Of a stretch of DNA of 64,000 bases, positions 1-9,707 are shown one piece after another. The stretch's first letter is position 1. Every line of letters begins with the position of its first letter. The notes under the pieces were generated by a model. That model saw only the letters and a program-made list of their open reading frames with translations. It was not told where the DNA came from and made no database searches. This DNA is from Pseudomonas sp. FP1742. Its GTDB lineage: Bacteria > Pseudomonadota > Gammaproteobacteria > Pseudomonadales > Pseudomonadaceae. The stretch spans positions 1,178,001 to 1,242,000 of the forward strand of contig NZ_CP117460.1 of assembly GCF_030687145.1 (NCBI RefSeq), written 5' to 3'. The translations under genes were made by a program, and so were the position numbers.

Positions 1-2763
1 GGCCGTCCGGCCCTGACCGGCTACTTCCGTACCTTCGAACAGTCGATCACCACCCCTCATGGTGACGAAGTTCGCGGTTACCACAAGCCGATCATGCTGG
101 CTGGCGGCATGGGCAACATCCGTGAAGAACACGTCAAGAAAGGCGAAATCGTCGTTGGCTCCAAGCTGATCGTGCTTGGCGGCCCGGCGATGCTGATCGG
201 TCTGGGTGGCGGCGCGGCTTCCTCCATGGCCACCGGCACCAGCTCGGCAGACCTGGACTTCGCTTCCGTACAACGTGAAAACCCCGAGATGGAGCGTCGT
301 TGCCAGGAAGTCATCGACCGTTGCTGGCAACTGGGCGACAAAAACCCGATCAGCTTCATCCACGACGTCGGCGCGGGCGGTCTGTCCAACGCCTTCCCGG
401 AACTGGTCAACGATGGCGACCGTGGTGGCCGTTTCGAACTGCGCAACATTCCAAACGACGAACCGGGCATGGCCCCGCACGAAATCTGGAGCAACGAATC
501 CCAGGAACGCTACGTTCTGGCCGTCGGCCCGGCGGACTTCGAACGCTTCAAGGCAATCTGTGAACGTGAGCGTTGCCCATTCGCGGTAGTCGGCGAAGCC
601 ACTGCCGAGCCGCAACTGACCGTGACCGACAGCCACTTCGGCAATAGCCCGGTGGACATGCCGCTCGAAGTGCTGCTGGGCAAAGCCCCGCGCATGCACC
701 GTTCGGTGGTTCGTGAAAACGAGCTGGGCGACGATTTCGATCCGTCGACCCTCGACATCGCCAACTGCGTCGAGCGCGTCCTGCATCACCCGGCCGTGGC
801 CAGCAAGAGCTTCCTGATCACCATCGGCGACCGCACCATCACCGGCCTTGTGGCCCGTGATCAGATGGTCGGCCCGTGGCAGGTTCCGGTGGCCGACGTT
901 GCCGTCACCGCCACCAGCTTCGACGTTTACACCGGTGAAGCCATGGCCATGGGCGAGCGCACTCCGCTGGCCCTGCTGGACGCTCCGGCGTCGGGCCGCA
1001 TGGCCATCGGCGAAACCCTGACCAACATCGCCGCCTCGCGCATCGCCAAGATCTCCGACATCAAACTGTCGGCGAACTGGATGTCCGCTGCCGGTCACCC
1101 AGGTGAAGACGCACGTCTGTACGACACCGTGAAAGCGGTCGGCATGGAACTGTGCCCTGAGCTGGGCATCACCATTCCGGTGGGCAAGGACTCCATGTCC
1201 ATGGCCACTCGCTGGAACGACGAAGGTGTCGATAAGGCGGTCACTTCGCCGATGTCGCTGATCGTGACCGGTTTCGCGCCAGTGGCTGACATCCGTCAGA
1301 CCCTGACCCCGCAACTGCGCATGGACAAGGGCACCACCGACCTGATCCTGATCGACCTCGGTCGCGGCCAGAACCGCATGGGTGCCTCGATCCTCGCGCA
1401 GGTTCACGGCAAGCTCGGCAAACAAGCCCCGGACGTTGATGACGCCGAAGACCTGAAAGCCTTCTTCGCGGTGATCCAGGGCCTCAACGCCGACGGTCAC
1501 CTGCTGGCTTACCACGACCGTTCCGATGGTGGTCTGCTGACCAGCGTGGTGGAAATGGCGTTTGCTGGCCACTGCGGCCTGAGCCTGAACCTCGACGGTC
1601 TGGCAGAGACTTCCGCCGATATCGCCGCGATCCTGTTCAACGAAGAACTGGGCGCTGTGATCCAGGTTCGCCAGGACGCCACCGCGGACATCCTCGCGCA
1701 GTTCAGCGCTGCTGGCCTGGGCGACTGCGTATCGGTGATCGGTCAGCCGATGAACAACGGCGAGATCAGCATCACGTTCAACGGCGATACCGTATTCGAA
1801 GGTCAGCGTCGTCTGCTGCAACGTCAGTGGGCTGAAACCAGCTACCAGATCCAGCGTCTGCGTGATAACGCCGATTGCGCCGAACAAGAGTTCGACGTGC
1901 TGCTGGAAGAAGACAACCCGGGCCTGAGCGTCAAGCTCAGCTATGACGTCAACCAGGACGTCGCCGCGCCTTACATCAAGAAAGGCATTCGCCCACAGGT
2001 TGCCGTGCTGCGTGAGCAGGGCGTCAACGGTCAGGTGGAAATGGCGGCAGCGTTCGACCGTGCCGGTTTCAACGCGATCGACGTGCACATGAGCGACATT
2101 CTGGCCGGCCGTGTCGACCTGAACGACTTCAAGGGCATGGTTGCTTGCGGCGGTTTCTCCTACGGCGACGTATTGGGTGCCGGTGAAGGCTGGGCCAAGT
2201 CCGCGCTGTTCAACAGCCGCGCTCGCGATGCCTTCCAGGGCTTCTTCGAACGTACCGACAGCTTCACCCTCGGCGTGTGCAACGGTTGCCAGATGATGTC
2301 CAACCTGCACGAGCTGATCCCGGGCAGCGAGTTCTGGCCGCACTTCGTGCGTAACCGTTCCGAGCAGTTCGAAGCCCGCGTGGCCATGGTTCAGATCCAG
2401 GAATCGAACTCGATCTTCCTGCAGGGCATGGCCGGTTCGCGCATGCCGATCGCCATCGCTCACGGTGAAGGCCATGCCGAATTCGCCAGCGAAGAAGCGT
2501 TGCTGCAAGCCGATCTGTCGGGTTGCGTGGCGATGCGTTTCGTCGACAACCACGGCAAGGTCACCGAGAAATACCCGGCCAACCCGAACGGCTCGCCGCG
2601 CGGGATCACCGGTTTGACCAGCCGCGACGGTCGCGTGACCATCATGATGCCGCACCCGGAGCGTGTGTTCCGCGCGGTGCAGAACTCGTGGCGTTCGGAA
2701 GACTGGAACGAAGACGCACCTTGGATGCGTATGTTCCGTAACGCTCGCGTCTGGGTTAACTAA
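1..2763 (+). CDS. purL: Phosphoribosylformylglycinamidine synthase, 5'-truncated by window edge
   Basis: Large single-chain FGAM synthase of purine biosynthesis, which converts FGAR, glutamine and ATP to FGAM in the cytoplasm. The reading frame is open from base 1, so the window holds the last 920 residues; the family is about 1300 residues, so roughly 380 N-terminal residues lie upstream. The synthetase core comes first ([10 protein letters not shown] near base 220, GKDSMSM near 1185). The C-terminal class I glutaminase has [18 protein letters not shown], the nucleophile Cys in LGVCNGCQM (codon at 2278-2280) and the catalytic His in [10 protein letters not shown] near 2650. It ends in TAA. 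Identity is not in doubt; only the start is missing. Confidence 0.98.
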   Translation, partial: GRPALTGYFRTFEQSITTPHGDEVRGYHKPIMLAGGMGNIREEHVKKGEIVVGSKLIVLGGPAMLIGLGGGAASSMATGTSSADLDFASVQRENPEMERRCQEVIDRCWQLGDKNPISFIHDVGAGGLSNAFPELVNDGDRGGRFELRNIPNDEPGMAPHEIWSNESQERYVLAVGPADFERFKAICERERCPFAVVGEATAEPQLTVTDSHFGNSPVDMPLEVLLGKAPRMHRSVVRENELGDDFDPSTLDIANCVERVLHHPAVASKSFLITIGDRTITGLVARDQMVGPWQVPVADVAVTATSFDVYTGEAMAMGERTPLALLDAPASGRMAIGETLTNIAASRIAKISDIKLSANWMSAAGHPGEDARLYDTVKAVGMELCPELGITIPVGKDSMSMATRWNDEGVDKAVTSPMSLIVTGFAPVADIRQTLTPQLRMDKGTTDLILIDLGRGQNRMGASILAQVHGKLGKQAPDVDDAEDLKAFFAVIQGLNADGHLLAYHDRSDGGLLTSVVEMAFAGHCGLSLNLDGLAETSADIAAILFNEELGAVIQVRQDATADILAQFSAAGLGDCVSVIGQPMNNGEISITFNGDTVFEGQRRLLQRQWAETSYQIQRLRDNADCAEQEFDVLLEEDNPGLSVKLSYDVNQDVAAPYIKKGIRPQVAVLREQGVNGQVEMAAAFDRAGFNAIDVHMSDILAGRVDLNDFKGMVACGGFSYGDVLGAGEGWAKSALFNSRARDAFQGFFERTDSFTLGVCNGCQMMSNLHELIPGSEFWPHFVRNRSEQFEARVAMVQIQESNSIFLQGMAGSRMPIAIAHGEGHAEFASEEALLQADLSGCVAMRFVDNHGKVTEKYPANPNGSPRGITGLTSRDGRVTIMMPHPERVFRAVQNSWRSEDWNEDAPWMRMFRNARVWVN

Positions 2764-2782
2764 GAGCGGGGAGCTGATTGCC

Positions 2783-3094
2783 GTGTACAAGCTCTGCTTT
2801 TTTGTTCCGGCCAGTCATGTCGAAGTAGTCAAAAGCGCTGTATTTGCCGCCGGTGGCGGGCGGATCGGGGCTTATGACCACTGTGCATGGCAAGTGTTTG
2901 GCCTGGGTCAGTTTCGTCCACTGGAGGGCAGTCAGCCGTTCATGGGTGAGCCTGGGCAGGTCGAGCAGGTTGAGGAATGGAAGGTTGAGCTGGTGGTCAG
3001 CGATGAGTTGATTCGGGCGGTGGTGGTGGCTCTGAAAGAGAGTCATCCCTATGAGACGCCGGCTTATGAAGTGTGGCGACTGGAGGATTTTTGA
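2783..3094 (+). CDS. YqfO/NIF3-like small protein
   Basis: A 103-residue cytoplasmic protein starting MYKLCFFVPASHVEVVKSAVF and ending HPYETPAYEVWRLEDF. The pattern matches the small free-standing YqfO/NIF3 insert-like (CutA-like fold) proteins common in Pseudomonas; the HPYETPAYEV motif is typical. The GTG start is chosen because GGGGAG lies about 8 bases upstream and the frame upstream overlaps the purL end. It follows purL by 19 bases and is followed by a terminator, so it is probably co-transcribed with purL. The molecular role of this family is not established. Confidence 0.85.
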   Translation: MYKLCFFVPASHVEVVKSAVFAAGGGRIGAYDHCAWQVFGLGQFRPLEGSQPFMGEPGQVEQVEEWKVELVVSDELIRAVVVALKESHPYETPAYEVWRLEDF

Positions 3095-3117
3095 TCTTCT
3101 GGTCTGCTGAAATGAGA

Positions 3118-3146
3118 AACCCGCTGATTCGTCAGCGGGTTTTTTA
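3118..3146 (+). terminator. Rho-independent terminator after yqfO-like gene
   Basis: AACCCGCTGA at 3118-3127 pairs with TCAGCGGGTT at 3132-3141 around a TTCG-type loop, followed by a T run. It lies 24 bases after the stop codon and closes the purL-yqfO unit. Confidence 0.9.
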
Positions 3147-3233
3147 TTGCCCTGGATTTGACTGTTGAATCTGATCCGCGATCTTTTGACTTGGCGGCCC
3201 GACAGCCGATCCTCCAGCCGTACGCCTCCCTAC

Positions 3234-3261
3234 TTGTAGGAGCGAGGCTTGCCCGCGATGA
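3234..3261. repeat. Single degenerate REP element
   Basis: TTGTAGGAGCGAGGCTTGCC and the following CGCGATGA are a diverged copy of the REP palindrome (consensus TGTGGGAGCGGGCTTGCYCGCGA) that recurs through the window. It sits between the purL unit and the 3' end of nagE, an intergenic spot between convergent genes. Confidence 0.75.
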
Positions 3262-3283
3262 TTGACTGGCAGCCGCCAACGAT

Positions 3284-4999
3284 CTAAACCCTGGCACTCA
3301 CCTCATTGCGATTGATCAACACCTCCAGCGCACCACTTAAACTCGCTGCCTTCTCACCAATCAACAGATGCCAAACGCCACCCTCAAGTTGGCTGACACC
3401 CTGGCAACCGAGCGTTTTCAACTGGCCTTCCGACAGCCCTGTGCCATCCGCCAGTTGCAACCGAATCCGGGTCATGGCGATGCAGTCCATCTGTAGCACA
3501 TTCTCGCCGCCGCCCAGCGCCTTCAACCATTGCTGGGCTTCAGTGTTCGTCACCACCACAGGTTTTGGCTCATCGATATCAGCGGCAGGGGAAGCGATAA
3601 CCGCGCGACCCAAAGCAGGCAGCGCCAAGCGGATCTCATCGGCAATGCTGTCCGCCATCGGCCCGACCACGACTTGCAAACTGCCGCCCTTGCCCGGGCG
3701 CACTACCGCCATTGCACCCAATGCTTTCAAGTCCGCATCCGAGGCCTTGTTGCGATCAACCATGTCCAACCGCAGTCGCGTGGTGCAAGCGCCGACCGTG
3801 ATCAAATTCTCCGTACCGCCCAGCGCCTTGATATATGCCCCGGCGCGTTCATTCTCGGTGACCACAACTTTGTCGCCAGCCTGAACATCCTCACGCCCCG
3901 GCGTCTTCAGGTTGAAGCGGCGGATACAGAAATCAAACACCACGTAGTAGATCACTGCATACGCCAGACCCACGGGAAGCACGCGCCAGCCGTTGGTGGA
4001 TTCACCCCAGCCCAGAATCATGTCGATGAAACCGCCGGAAAAGGTAAACCCCAGGTGAATGTTCAGCAGGTTGGTGACGGCCATCGACAGTCCCGTTAGC
4101 AGCGCATGAAGCAAAAACAGTAGCGGTGCGAGGAACATGAAGGCAAATTCGATCGGTTCGGTGACGCCGGTCAAAAACGAGGTCAGGGCCATGGACAGGA
4201 AGATCCCGCCCATGACTTTGCGTCGTTCCGGCAGGGCGTTGCGGTACATCGCCAGGCAGGCGGCGGGCAGGCCGAAGATCATCATCGGGAACATGCCGGT
4301 CATGAACTGGCCGCCCTTCGGGTCGCCGGCAAAGTAGCGCGACAGGTCGCCGGTCACCAGTGCGCCCGTGGTCGGGTCGGTGAAGTTGCCGAACACGAAC
4401 CACGCCATGTTGTTGAGGATGTGGTGCAGGCCGGTGACGATCAGCAGGCGGTTGAACACACCGAAGACGAACGCGCCGAAGCTGCCGCTCTCCATCATTA
4501 ACGTGCCGAAGCTGTTGATGCCGTGCTGGATCGGCGGCCAGATGTAGCCGAACACCACGCCGAGGCCAACCGCCGCGAACCCGGTGACAATCGGCACAAA
4601 ACGTCGACCGCCGAAGAACGCCAGGTATTCCGGCAGCTTGATGTCTTTGAAGCGGTTGTACAGCGCGCCCGCCATCAGGCCGCTGACGATCCCGGCGAGC
4701 ATGCCCATGTTGATGCTCGAGTCGAGCACCTTGAGGGTGGAGACCATCACCAGATAGCCGATGACCCCGGCCAGGCCTGCGGTGCCGTTGTTGTCCTTGG
4801 CAAAGCCGACCGCGATGCCGATGGCGAAGATCAGCGCCAGGTTGGCGAAGATCACCTGGCCGGCGTCGTGGATGATCGCGATGTCCAGCAGGTCAGTGTC
4901 GCCCAGACGCAGCAGTAACCCGGCAATCGGCAGGATCGCGATCGGCAGCATCAGCGCGCGACCGAGGCGCTGCAGGCCTTCGATGAAGTATTGGTACAT
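3284..4999 (-). CDS. nagE: PTS N-acetylglucosamine transporter subunit EIICB
   Basis: Inner-membrane permease that imports and phosphorylates GlcNAc. Residues 1-365 form the EIIC membrane domain, with the GITEPIEF-type motif as TGVTEPIEFAFMF near 280. A first EIIB domain (about 385-465) has the phosphocysteine in GACTTRLRL (C405). A second EIIB-like domain (about 485-565) has ALGGGEN and TRIRLQL but Ala at the position aligned with C405, so it looks inactive. The start at 4999 (MYQYF) is preceded by GGGAG, giving 571 residues; upstream in-frame ATGs would run into nagF. It is the last gene of the nag operon, 32 bases after nagF. The name rests on operon context as well as sequence. Confidence 0.93.
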   Translation of the reverse strand: MYQYFIEGLQRLGRALMLPIAILPIAGLLLRLGDTDLLDIAIIHDAGQVIFANLALIFAIGIAVGFAKDNNGTAGLAGVIGYLVMVSTLKVLDSSINMGMLAGIVSGLMAGALYNRFKDIKLPEYLAFFGGRRFVPIVTGFAAVGLGVVFGYIWPPIQHGINSFGTLMMESGSFGAFVFGVFNRLLIVTGLHHILNNMAWFVFGNFTDPTTGALVTGDLSRYFAGDPKGGQFMTGMFPMMIFGLPAACLAMYRNALPERRKVMGGIFLSMALTSFLTGVTEPIEFAFMFLAPLLFLLHALLTGLSMAVTNLLNIHLGFTFSGGFIDMILGWGESTNGWRVLPVGLAYAVIYYVVFDFCIRRFNLKTPGREDVQAGDKVVVTENERAGAYIKALGGTENLITVGACTTRLRLDMVDRNKASDADLKALGAMAVVRPGKGGSLQVVVGPMADSIADEIRLALPALGRAVIASPAADIDEPKPVVVTNTEAQQWLKALGGGENVLQMDCIAMTRIRLQLADGTGLSEGQLKTLGCQGVSQLEGGVWHLLIGEKAASLSGALEVLINRNEVSARV

Positions 5000-5031
5000 G
5001 GCGGATCTCCCTGGATTCTTATCGTTGTTGT

Positions 5032-7548
5032 TCAGCTCAGAGGCCATTGCTGGTGACAGGCGTGACGCACCGCTCCGGCGCTGCTCAGCTTGAGCAGGTC
5101 CTGGCTGATGCGTCGGCATTCGGTGGCGTCGAGGTAGCGTACGCGGTCCTTGATTTCACCGATTTGCACCGGGCTGACCGACAACTCGCTGACCCCCAGG
5201 CCAACCAATACCGGCGTGGCCAACGGATCGGAGGCGAGGGCGCCGCAGACCCCGACCCAACGGTTATGCACCGCCGCACCGGCGCAGGTCTGGGCGATCA
5301 GCCGCAGCAGCGCCGGGTGCATCGCATCGACGCGGGAGGCGAGGCCGGCGTGGTCGCGGTCCATGGCCAGGGTGTATTGCGACAAGTCGTTGGTGCCGAT
5401 GGACAGGAAGTCCGCGTGCTCGGCCAGTTGCTCGGCCAGCAATGCGGCGGCCGGAACCTCGATCATCACGCCCAGCTGCGGGCGCTCACTCACATTGAGT
5501 TCAATGCACAACGCATCGAGACGCTGGCGGATGTGCAGCAATTCATCGACTTCGGTGACCATCGGCAACAGGATCCGGCAGCGCGACAGCGGGCTGACCT
5601 GCAGCAGGGCGCGCAGTTGCTGATCCAGCAGTTCCGGGCGCACCTGAGCCAGACGAATGCCGCGCAAACCAAGCACCGGGTTCGCTTCGACAGGGAGCGG
5701 TAAATAGTCGAGCTGTTTATCGCCACCGACATCGATGGTGCGGATGATCACCGACTTGTCGCCCATGGCGTCGAGCACGGCTTGATAGGCGACGCGTTGT
5801 TCCTGTTCGTCGGGGGCGGTTTGGCGGTCGACGAAGAGGAATTCGGTACGCAACAGGCCGACGCCGTCGGCACCGTTGGCCAGGGCATCAGCTGCCTCGG
5901 CACTGGAAGCGACATTGGCGGCGACTTCGATTGGCAAACCATCAAGTGTCTGCGCCGGGATGTGAGCCTGAGACTGTTGAAGCGCACGACGTTGTCGATG
6001 ATCGAGTTGCGCCTGATGCACCTCGGCCAGGCGCTCGGCAGTTGGCATCAGTTCAAGACGACCGCCGTCGGCGTCCAGCACCACCGCTTGACCTTGCACT
6101 TGATCGAGCAGCGCCGACCCCAACGCCACCATGCACGGCAAGCCTTTGCCGCGAGCGAGAATCGCCACATGGGACGTCGCGCCACCTTCGGCCATGCACA
6201 ACCCGGCCACCCCTTGTTGGCTCAGTTGCAGCAAATCGGACGGGGTCAGTTCATGGGCCGCGACGATAGCGCCGGCCGGCACGTCGTAATGCCAGGCTTC
6301 GCCGAGCAGGGCACGCAGCACCCGTTGCTTGAGGTCGCGCAGGTCGTTGGCGCGTTCGGCCAGCAACGGGCTGCCGAGTTGCAGCAGCACCTCGCATTGC
6401 ACGTCGATGGATTGACTCCAGGCGTGAGTTGCGGCGATGCCTTGGTCGATGGATTGATGAGCCGCATCGAGCAGCGCCGGGTCTTCGAGCAACGCCAGGT
6501 GCGCGGCGAAGATCGCTTCTTCATCGGTGTTCTTGTGCTTCTTCGCTTGGGCCAGTGTGCCGTCGATTTCGCTGCGTACTTGAGTCAGCGCGGTGTCCAG
6601 CGCGTGACGTTGTTGCTTCGGCTCATGATTACCAGCATCTATTGGCAGGCTGATCGAGTTCAGACGAAACAACGGCCCGCCCACCAGGCCTGGAGCTGCG
6701 CACACACCGTGCAGCACACCCGCTTCGGCGGGGCGATTGCGTTGGGCTATTGGCGTTGGTGCGGCAGCGTGGTTGTCTTCGGCCAGGGCTGTGGATAACG
6801 CGGCCAACAGGGCTTGCAGCGCCGCTTCGGCATCCGGCCCCTGGCAACTGACCCGGATTTCATCCCGTTCACCGACAGCCAGCCCCATCAGGCCGATCAA
6901 ACTGTCGCAGGCCGCCGATTTACCGGCGAAGTGCAGCCGGGATTTGCTCTTGAACTGTTGGGCGGTCTGGCGAATCAGCGCCGCAGGCCGGGCGTGCAGG
7001 CCACCACGATGGGCGACATGAACGTGTCCCTGAACCTCGATGCCAACGACCTCAATATCGATCTGCACGCCGTTGGTTATTTTCGGCACGATGTGCAGCA
7101 GCGGATCGCCCACCTTCACCGATTTCAGCGTGATCGGTCGTGCTTGAAAGTCCTGGCTGTTGGTCAGGATCATCAGGCTGACCAGGCTTTTGCACTGCTG
7201 TGCGACCTGGTCCAGGTCATAGCGCAACAGCGGCTGGCCATTGCTGACCCGTGCCCCTTCCTTGACCAGCATCGAGAAGCCGACGCCCTGCAACTCGACC
7301 GTATCGAGGCCCAGGTGCAGCAGTAACTCGGCACCGTTATCGGCGCGCAATGTCACGGCGTGGCCAGTGCGGGCGACGTGAATCACGACACCTTCACAGG
7401 GCGAATACAGGGTGTCGTTCAGCGGATCGATGGCGATGCCGTCGCCCATGGCACCGCTGGCGAACACCGGGTCCGGGACTCTCGCGAGTGTGAGCACCGG
7501 GCCGCTGAGCGGGGCGCTGAGGGTCAGCTCTTTATTGTTGTTGTGCAT
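5032..7548 (-). CDS. nagF: Fused PTS phosphoryl-transfer protein EIIA-HPr-EI
   Basis: An 838-residue cytoplasmic protein carrying the whole soluble PTS relay. EIIA of the glucose type spans 1-150 with the phospho-His in ELLLHLGLD (H78). HPr spans about 172-255 with GLHARPA (H185). Enzyme I spans about 278-838 with GGATSHVAI (H460), LLRTEFLF, GTNDLSQYTLAMDRDH and a C-terminal GVCGALASDP. It should take phosphate from PEP and pass it to the EIIB of NagE, so GlcNAc uptake need not rely on a separate general PTS. It lies between the SIS gene and nagE with short gaps. A homologous fused protein begins at 63776 in the tre cluster. Confidence 0.94.
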   Translation of the reverse strand: MHNNNKELTLSAPLSGPVLTLARVPDPVFASGAMGDGIAIDPLNDTLYSPCEGVVIHVARTGHAVTLRADNGAELLLHLGLDTVELQGVGFSMLVKEGARVSNGQPLLRYDLDQVAQQCKSLVSLMILTNSQDFQARPITLKSVKVGDPLLHIVPKITNGVQIDIEVVGIEVQGHVHVAHRGGLHARPAALIRQTAQQFKSKSRLHFAGKSAACDSLIGLMGLAVGERDEIRVSCQGPDAEAALQALLAALSTALAEDNHAAAPTPIAQRNRPAEAGVLHGVCAAPGLVGGPLFRLNSISLPIDAGNHEPKQQRHALDTALTQVRSEIDGTLAQAKKHKNTDEEAIFAAHLALLEDPALLDAAHQSIDQGIAATHAWSQSIDVQCEVLLQLGSPLLAERANDLRDLKQRVLRALLGEAWHYDVPAGAIVAAHELTPSDLLQLSQQGVAGLCMAEGGATSHVAILARGKGLPCMVALGSALLDQVQGQAVVLDADGGRLELMPTAERLAEVHQAQLDHRQRRALQQSQAHIPAQTLDGLPIEVAANVASSAEAADALANGADGVGLLRTEFLFVDRQTAPDEQEQRVAYQAVLDAMGDKSVIIRTIDVGGDKQLDYLPLPVEANPVLGLRGIRLAQVRPELLDQQLRALLQVSPLSRCRILLPMVTEVDELLHIRQRLDALCIELNVSERPQLGVMIEVPAAALLAEQLAEHADFLSIGTNDLSQYTLAMDRDHAGLASRVDAMHPALLRLIAQTCAGAAVHNRWVGVCGALASDPLATPVLVGLGVSELSVSPVQIGEIKDRVRYLDATECRRISQDLLKLSSAGAVRHACHQQWPLS

Positions 7549-7582
7549 GGCTCGGTCTCATCAGGAAAACTTCAAGTCGGAC

Positions 7583-8605
7583 TCAATGCGTGCGCGTCAC
7601 TTTGCTCAAATGGCGCGGTTGGTCCGGGTCCATGCCACGGGCGACGGCCAAGCCGGCGGCCATGACGTAGAAACTCTGGATCGCCAGAATCGGGTCCAGG
7701 GCCGGGTGTTCGGCGCGGGTCAGGGTCAGGTCGCGTTCGGCAACGTCATCCGGCGCGGCCAGCAGCACGCGGGCGCCGCGTTGACGCATGTCGGCGGCCA
7801 GGCTCAACAAACCGGCCTGCTCGGCACCGCGCGGGGCGAAGATCAGCAGGTGGTAGTTCTCGTCGATCAATGCCATGGGGCCGTGCCGCACTTCGGCGCT
7901 GCTGAAGGCTTCGGCCTGGATCGCCGAGGTTTCCTTGAACTTCAGCGCGGCTTCCTGGGCGATGGCGAAGCCGGCACCACGGCCGATCACCATCAAGCGC
8001 TGACAACCACGCAATGCCTCGATGGCCAGGCTCCAGTCCTGCTGCGCTGCTTCGCGCAAACCTTCCGGCAGGGCAAGACCGGCCTCCAGCAACTCCCCGT
8101 CTTCTTTCCAGTGAGCGATCAGGCGGGCGCTGGCGGTGAGGGTGGCGATAAAACTCTTGGTCGCGGCGACGCTGCTTTCGGTGCCGGCGCACAGTGGCAG
8201 GCTGAATTCACAGGCCGCCTCCAAAGGCGAGCTCTCGGCGTTGACCATGGAAATGCTCAGGGCGCCGCGCTTGCGCAGCAGGCGCAGGCTGTTCACCAGG
8301 TCCGGGCTCTGCCCCGACTGCGAGAAGGCGAACGCGACCTGGCCGCTGACCTTCAAGGGGGCCTGTTGCATGGTCACCACTGACATTGGCAACGACGCCA
8401 CCGGAATGCCCAATTGCTGCATGGTCAGGTAGGCGAAGTAGCTCGCCGCATGGTCGGAGCTGCCGCGCGCTACAGTCATCGCCACTTGCGGCGGCTGACG
8501 GCGCAAGCGCCCGGCGATCTCGATCATCTGCGGGTCGAGTTGCTGCAACTGGGCGTGCACGGCCTCGAACGAGGACAGCGCCTCTTCAAGCATTTTTGAA
8601 GTCAA
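7583..8605 (-). CDS. SIS-domain glucosamine-6-phosphate deaminase/isomerase (NagB-II type)
   Basis: A 340-residue protein with two SIS domains, resembling the isomerase half of GlmS. Visible motifs are VARGSSDHAASYFAYL, SQSGQSPDLV and SSVAATKSFIATLT. The N-terminal glutaminase domain with its Cys is absent, so ammonia transfer from glutamine is unlikely. In the nag operon its expected job is converting glucosamine-6-phosphate from NagA to fructose-6-phosphate; no classical NagB is present here. The start overlaps the end of nagA by 20 bases, indicating translational coupling. Some annotations call this family glutamine-fructose-6-phosphate aminotransferase; the deaminase role is inferred from context. 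Confidence 0.85.
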   Translation of the reverse strand: MTSKMLEEALSSFEAVHAQLQQLDPQMIEIAGRLRRQPPQVAMTVARGSSDHAASYFAYLTMQQLGIPVASLPMSVVTMQQAPLKVSGQVAFAFSQSGQSPDLVNSLRLLRKRGALSISMVNAESSPLEAACEFSLPLCAGTESSVAATKSFIATLTASARLIAHWKEDGELLEAGLALPEGLREAAQQDWSLAIEALRGCQRLMVIGRGAGFAIAQEAALKFKETSAIQAEAFSSAEVRHGPMALIDENYHLLIFAPRGAEQAGLLSLAADMRQRGARVLLAAPDDVAERDLTLTRAEHPALDPILAIQSFYVMAAGLAVARGMDPDQPRHLSKVTRTH

Positions 8606-9692
8606 TGTCTTCTCCTTCGACCATGACGGCGGTCAGTGTGAGTGAGCGATCCAGCCGCACGCAGTCGGCCCAGGCGCCGGGTTGCAGGCGCCCGCGTTCT
8701 TGAAGGCCGAGGTAGTCGGCGGGGAATTGCGAAAGGCGTTGCGAGGCTTCGCTGATTGGCAGACCGATCTTCACCAGGTTGCGCAGGGCCTGATCCATGG
8801 TCAGGGTGCTGCCGGCCAGCGTGCCGTCGGGCAGACGCACGCCGCCCAGACATTTGGTCACGGTGTGGCTGCCAAGCTTGTATTCGCCGTCGGGCATGCC
8901 GGCGGCGGCGGTGGAATCGGTGACGCAATACAGGCACGGGATCGAGCGCAAGGCCACGCGGATCGCGCCGGGGTGTACGTGCAGCAAGTCCGGAATCAGC
9001 TCGGCGTACTTGGCGTGGGCCAGCGCGGCGCCGACGATGCCGGGCTCGCGATGATGCAGCGGGCTCATGGCGTTGTAGAGGTGGGTGAAACTGCTGGCGC
9101 CGGCGGCCAACGCGGCGACGCCTTCCTCGTAACTGCCCAGCGTGTGGCCGATTTGCATGCGCACGCCGCGGGTGCTGAGGGCGCGGATCAAACCGTCGTG
9201 GCCGGCGATTTCCGGAGCGATGGTGATCACCCGGATCGGCGCGAGCGCCAGGTATTCCTCGACTTCGGCCATCAACGCGGTATGGGCGAAATTCGGTTGG
9301 GCGCCGAGTTTGCCAGGATTGATGTAGGGACCTTCCAGATGCACGCCGAGCACCCGGGCGCTGCCTTTGGGGCGCTGCTCGCAGAACTCGCCGAGCGCTT
9401 TGAGCACGCTGGAAATCTCTGCGCTCGGCGCAGTCATGGTGGTCGCCAGCAGCGATGTGGTGCCGAAACGCACGTGGGTTCTGGTGATGGTTTCGAAGGC
9501 CGGCGCGCCTTCCATGATGTCTTTGCCGCCGCCACCGTGAACATGCAGGTCGATGAAGCCCGGCAGCAAGTAAGGCAGGTTGTTGTCTGCCGGATCGCAC
9601 GGCTGGCCTTCGATGGATACGACCTTGCCGTGTTCATGGATCAGCCGGCCGCGAACCCAGCCGTGAGCGGTGAGGATGTTGTCTTCGGACAT
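8586..9692 (-). CDS. nagA: N-acetylglucosamine-6-phosphate deacetylase
   Basis: Amidohydrolase-fold enzyme of 368 residues that removes acetate from GlcNAc-6-phosphate after PTS uptake. Metal and active-site motifs are visible: GFIDLHVHGGGG near residue 47, the metal Glu in HLEGPYINPGKLGAQ, His in IGHTLGSYEEG and THLYNAMSPLHHREPG, and the catalytic Asp in YCVTDSTAAAGM. Length fits the family. It is the second gene of the operon, 15 bases after nagR, and overlaps the SIS gene. Confidence 0.96.
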   Translation of the reverse strand: MSEDNILTAHGWVRGRLIHEHGKVVSIEGQPCDPADNNLPYLLPGFIDLHVHGGGGKDIMEGAPAFETITRTHVRFGTTSLLATTMTAPSAEISSVLKALGEFCEQRPKGSARVLGVHLEGPYINPGKLGAQPNFAHTALMAEVEEYLALAPIRVITIAPEIAGHDGLIRALSTRGVRMQIGHTLGSYEEGVAALAAGASSFTHLYNAMSPLHHREPGIVGAALAHAKYAELIPDLLHVHPGAIRVALRSIPCLYCVTDSTAAAGMPDGEYKLGSHTVTKCLGGVRLPDGTLAGSTLTMDQALRNLVKIGLPISEASQRLSQFPADYLGLQERGRLQPGAWADCVRLDRSLTLTAVMVEGEDIDFKNA

Positions 9693-9707
9693 GATCGGCT
9701 CTCTGAT

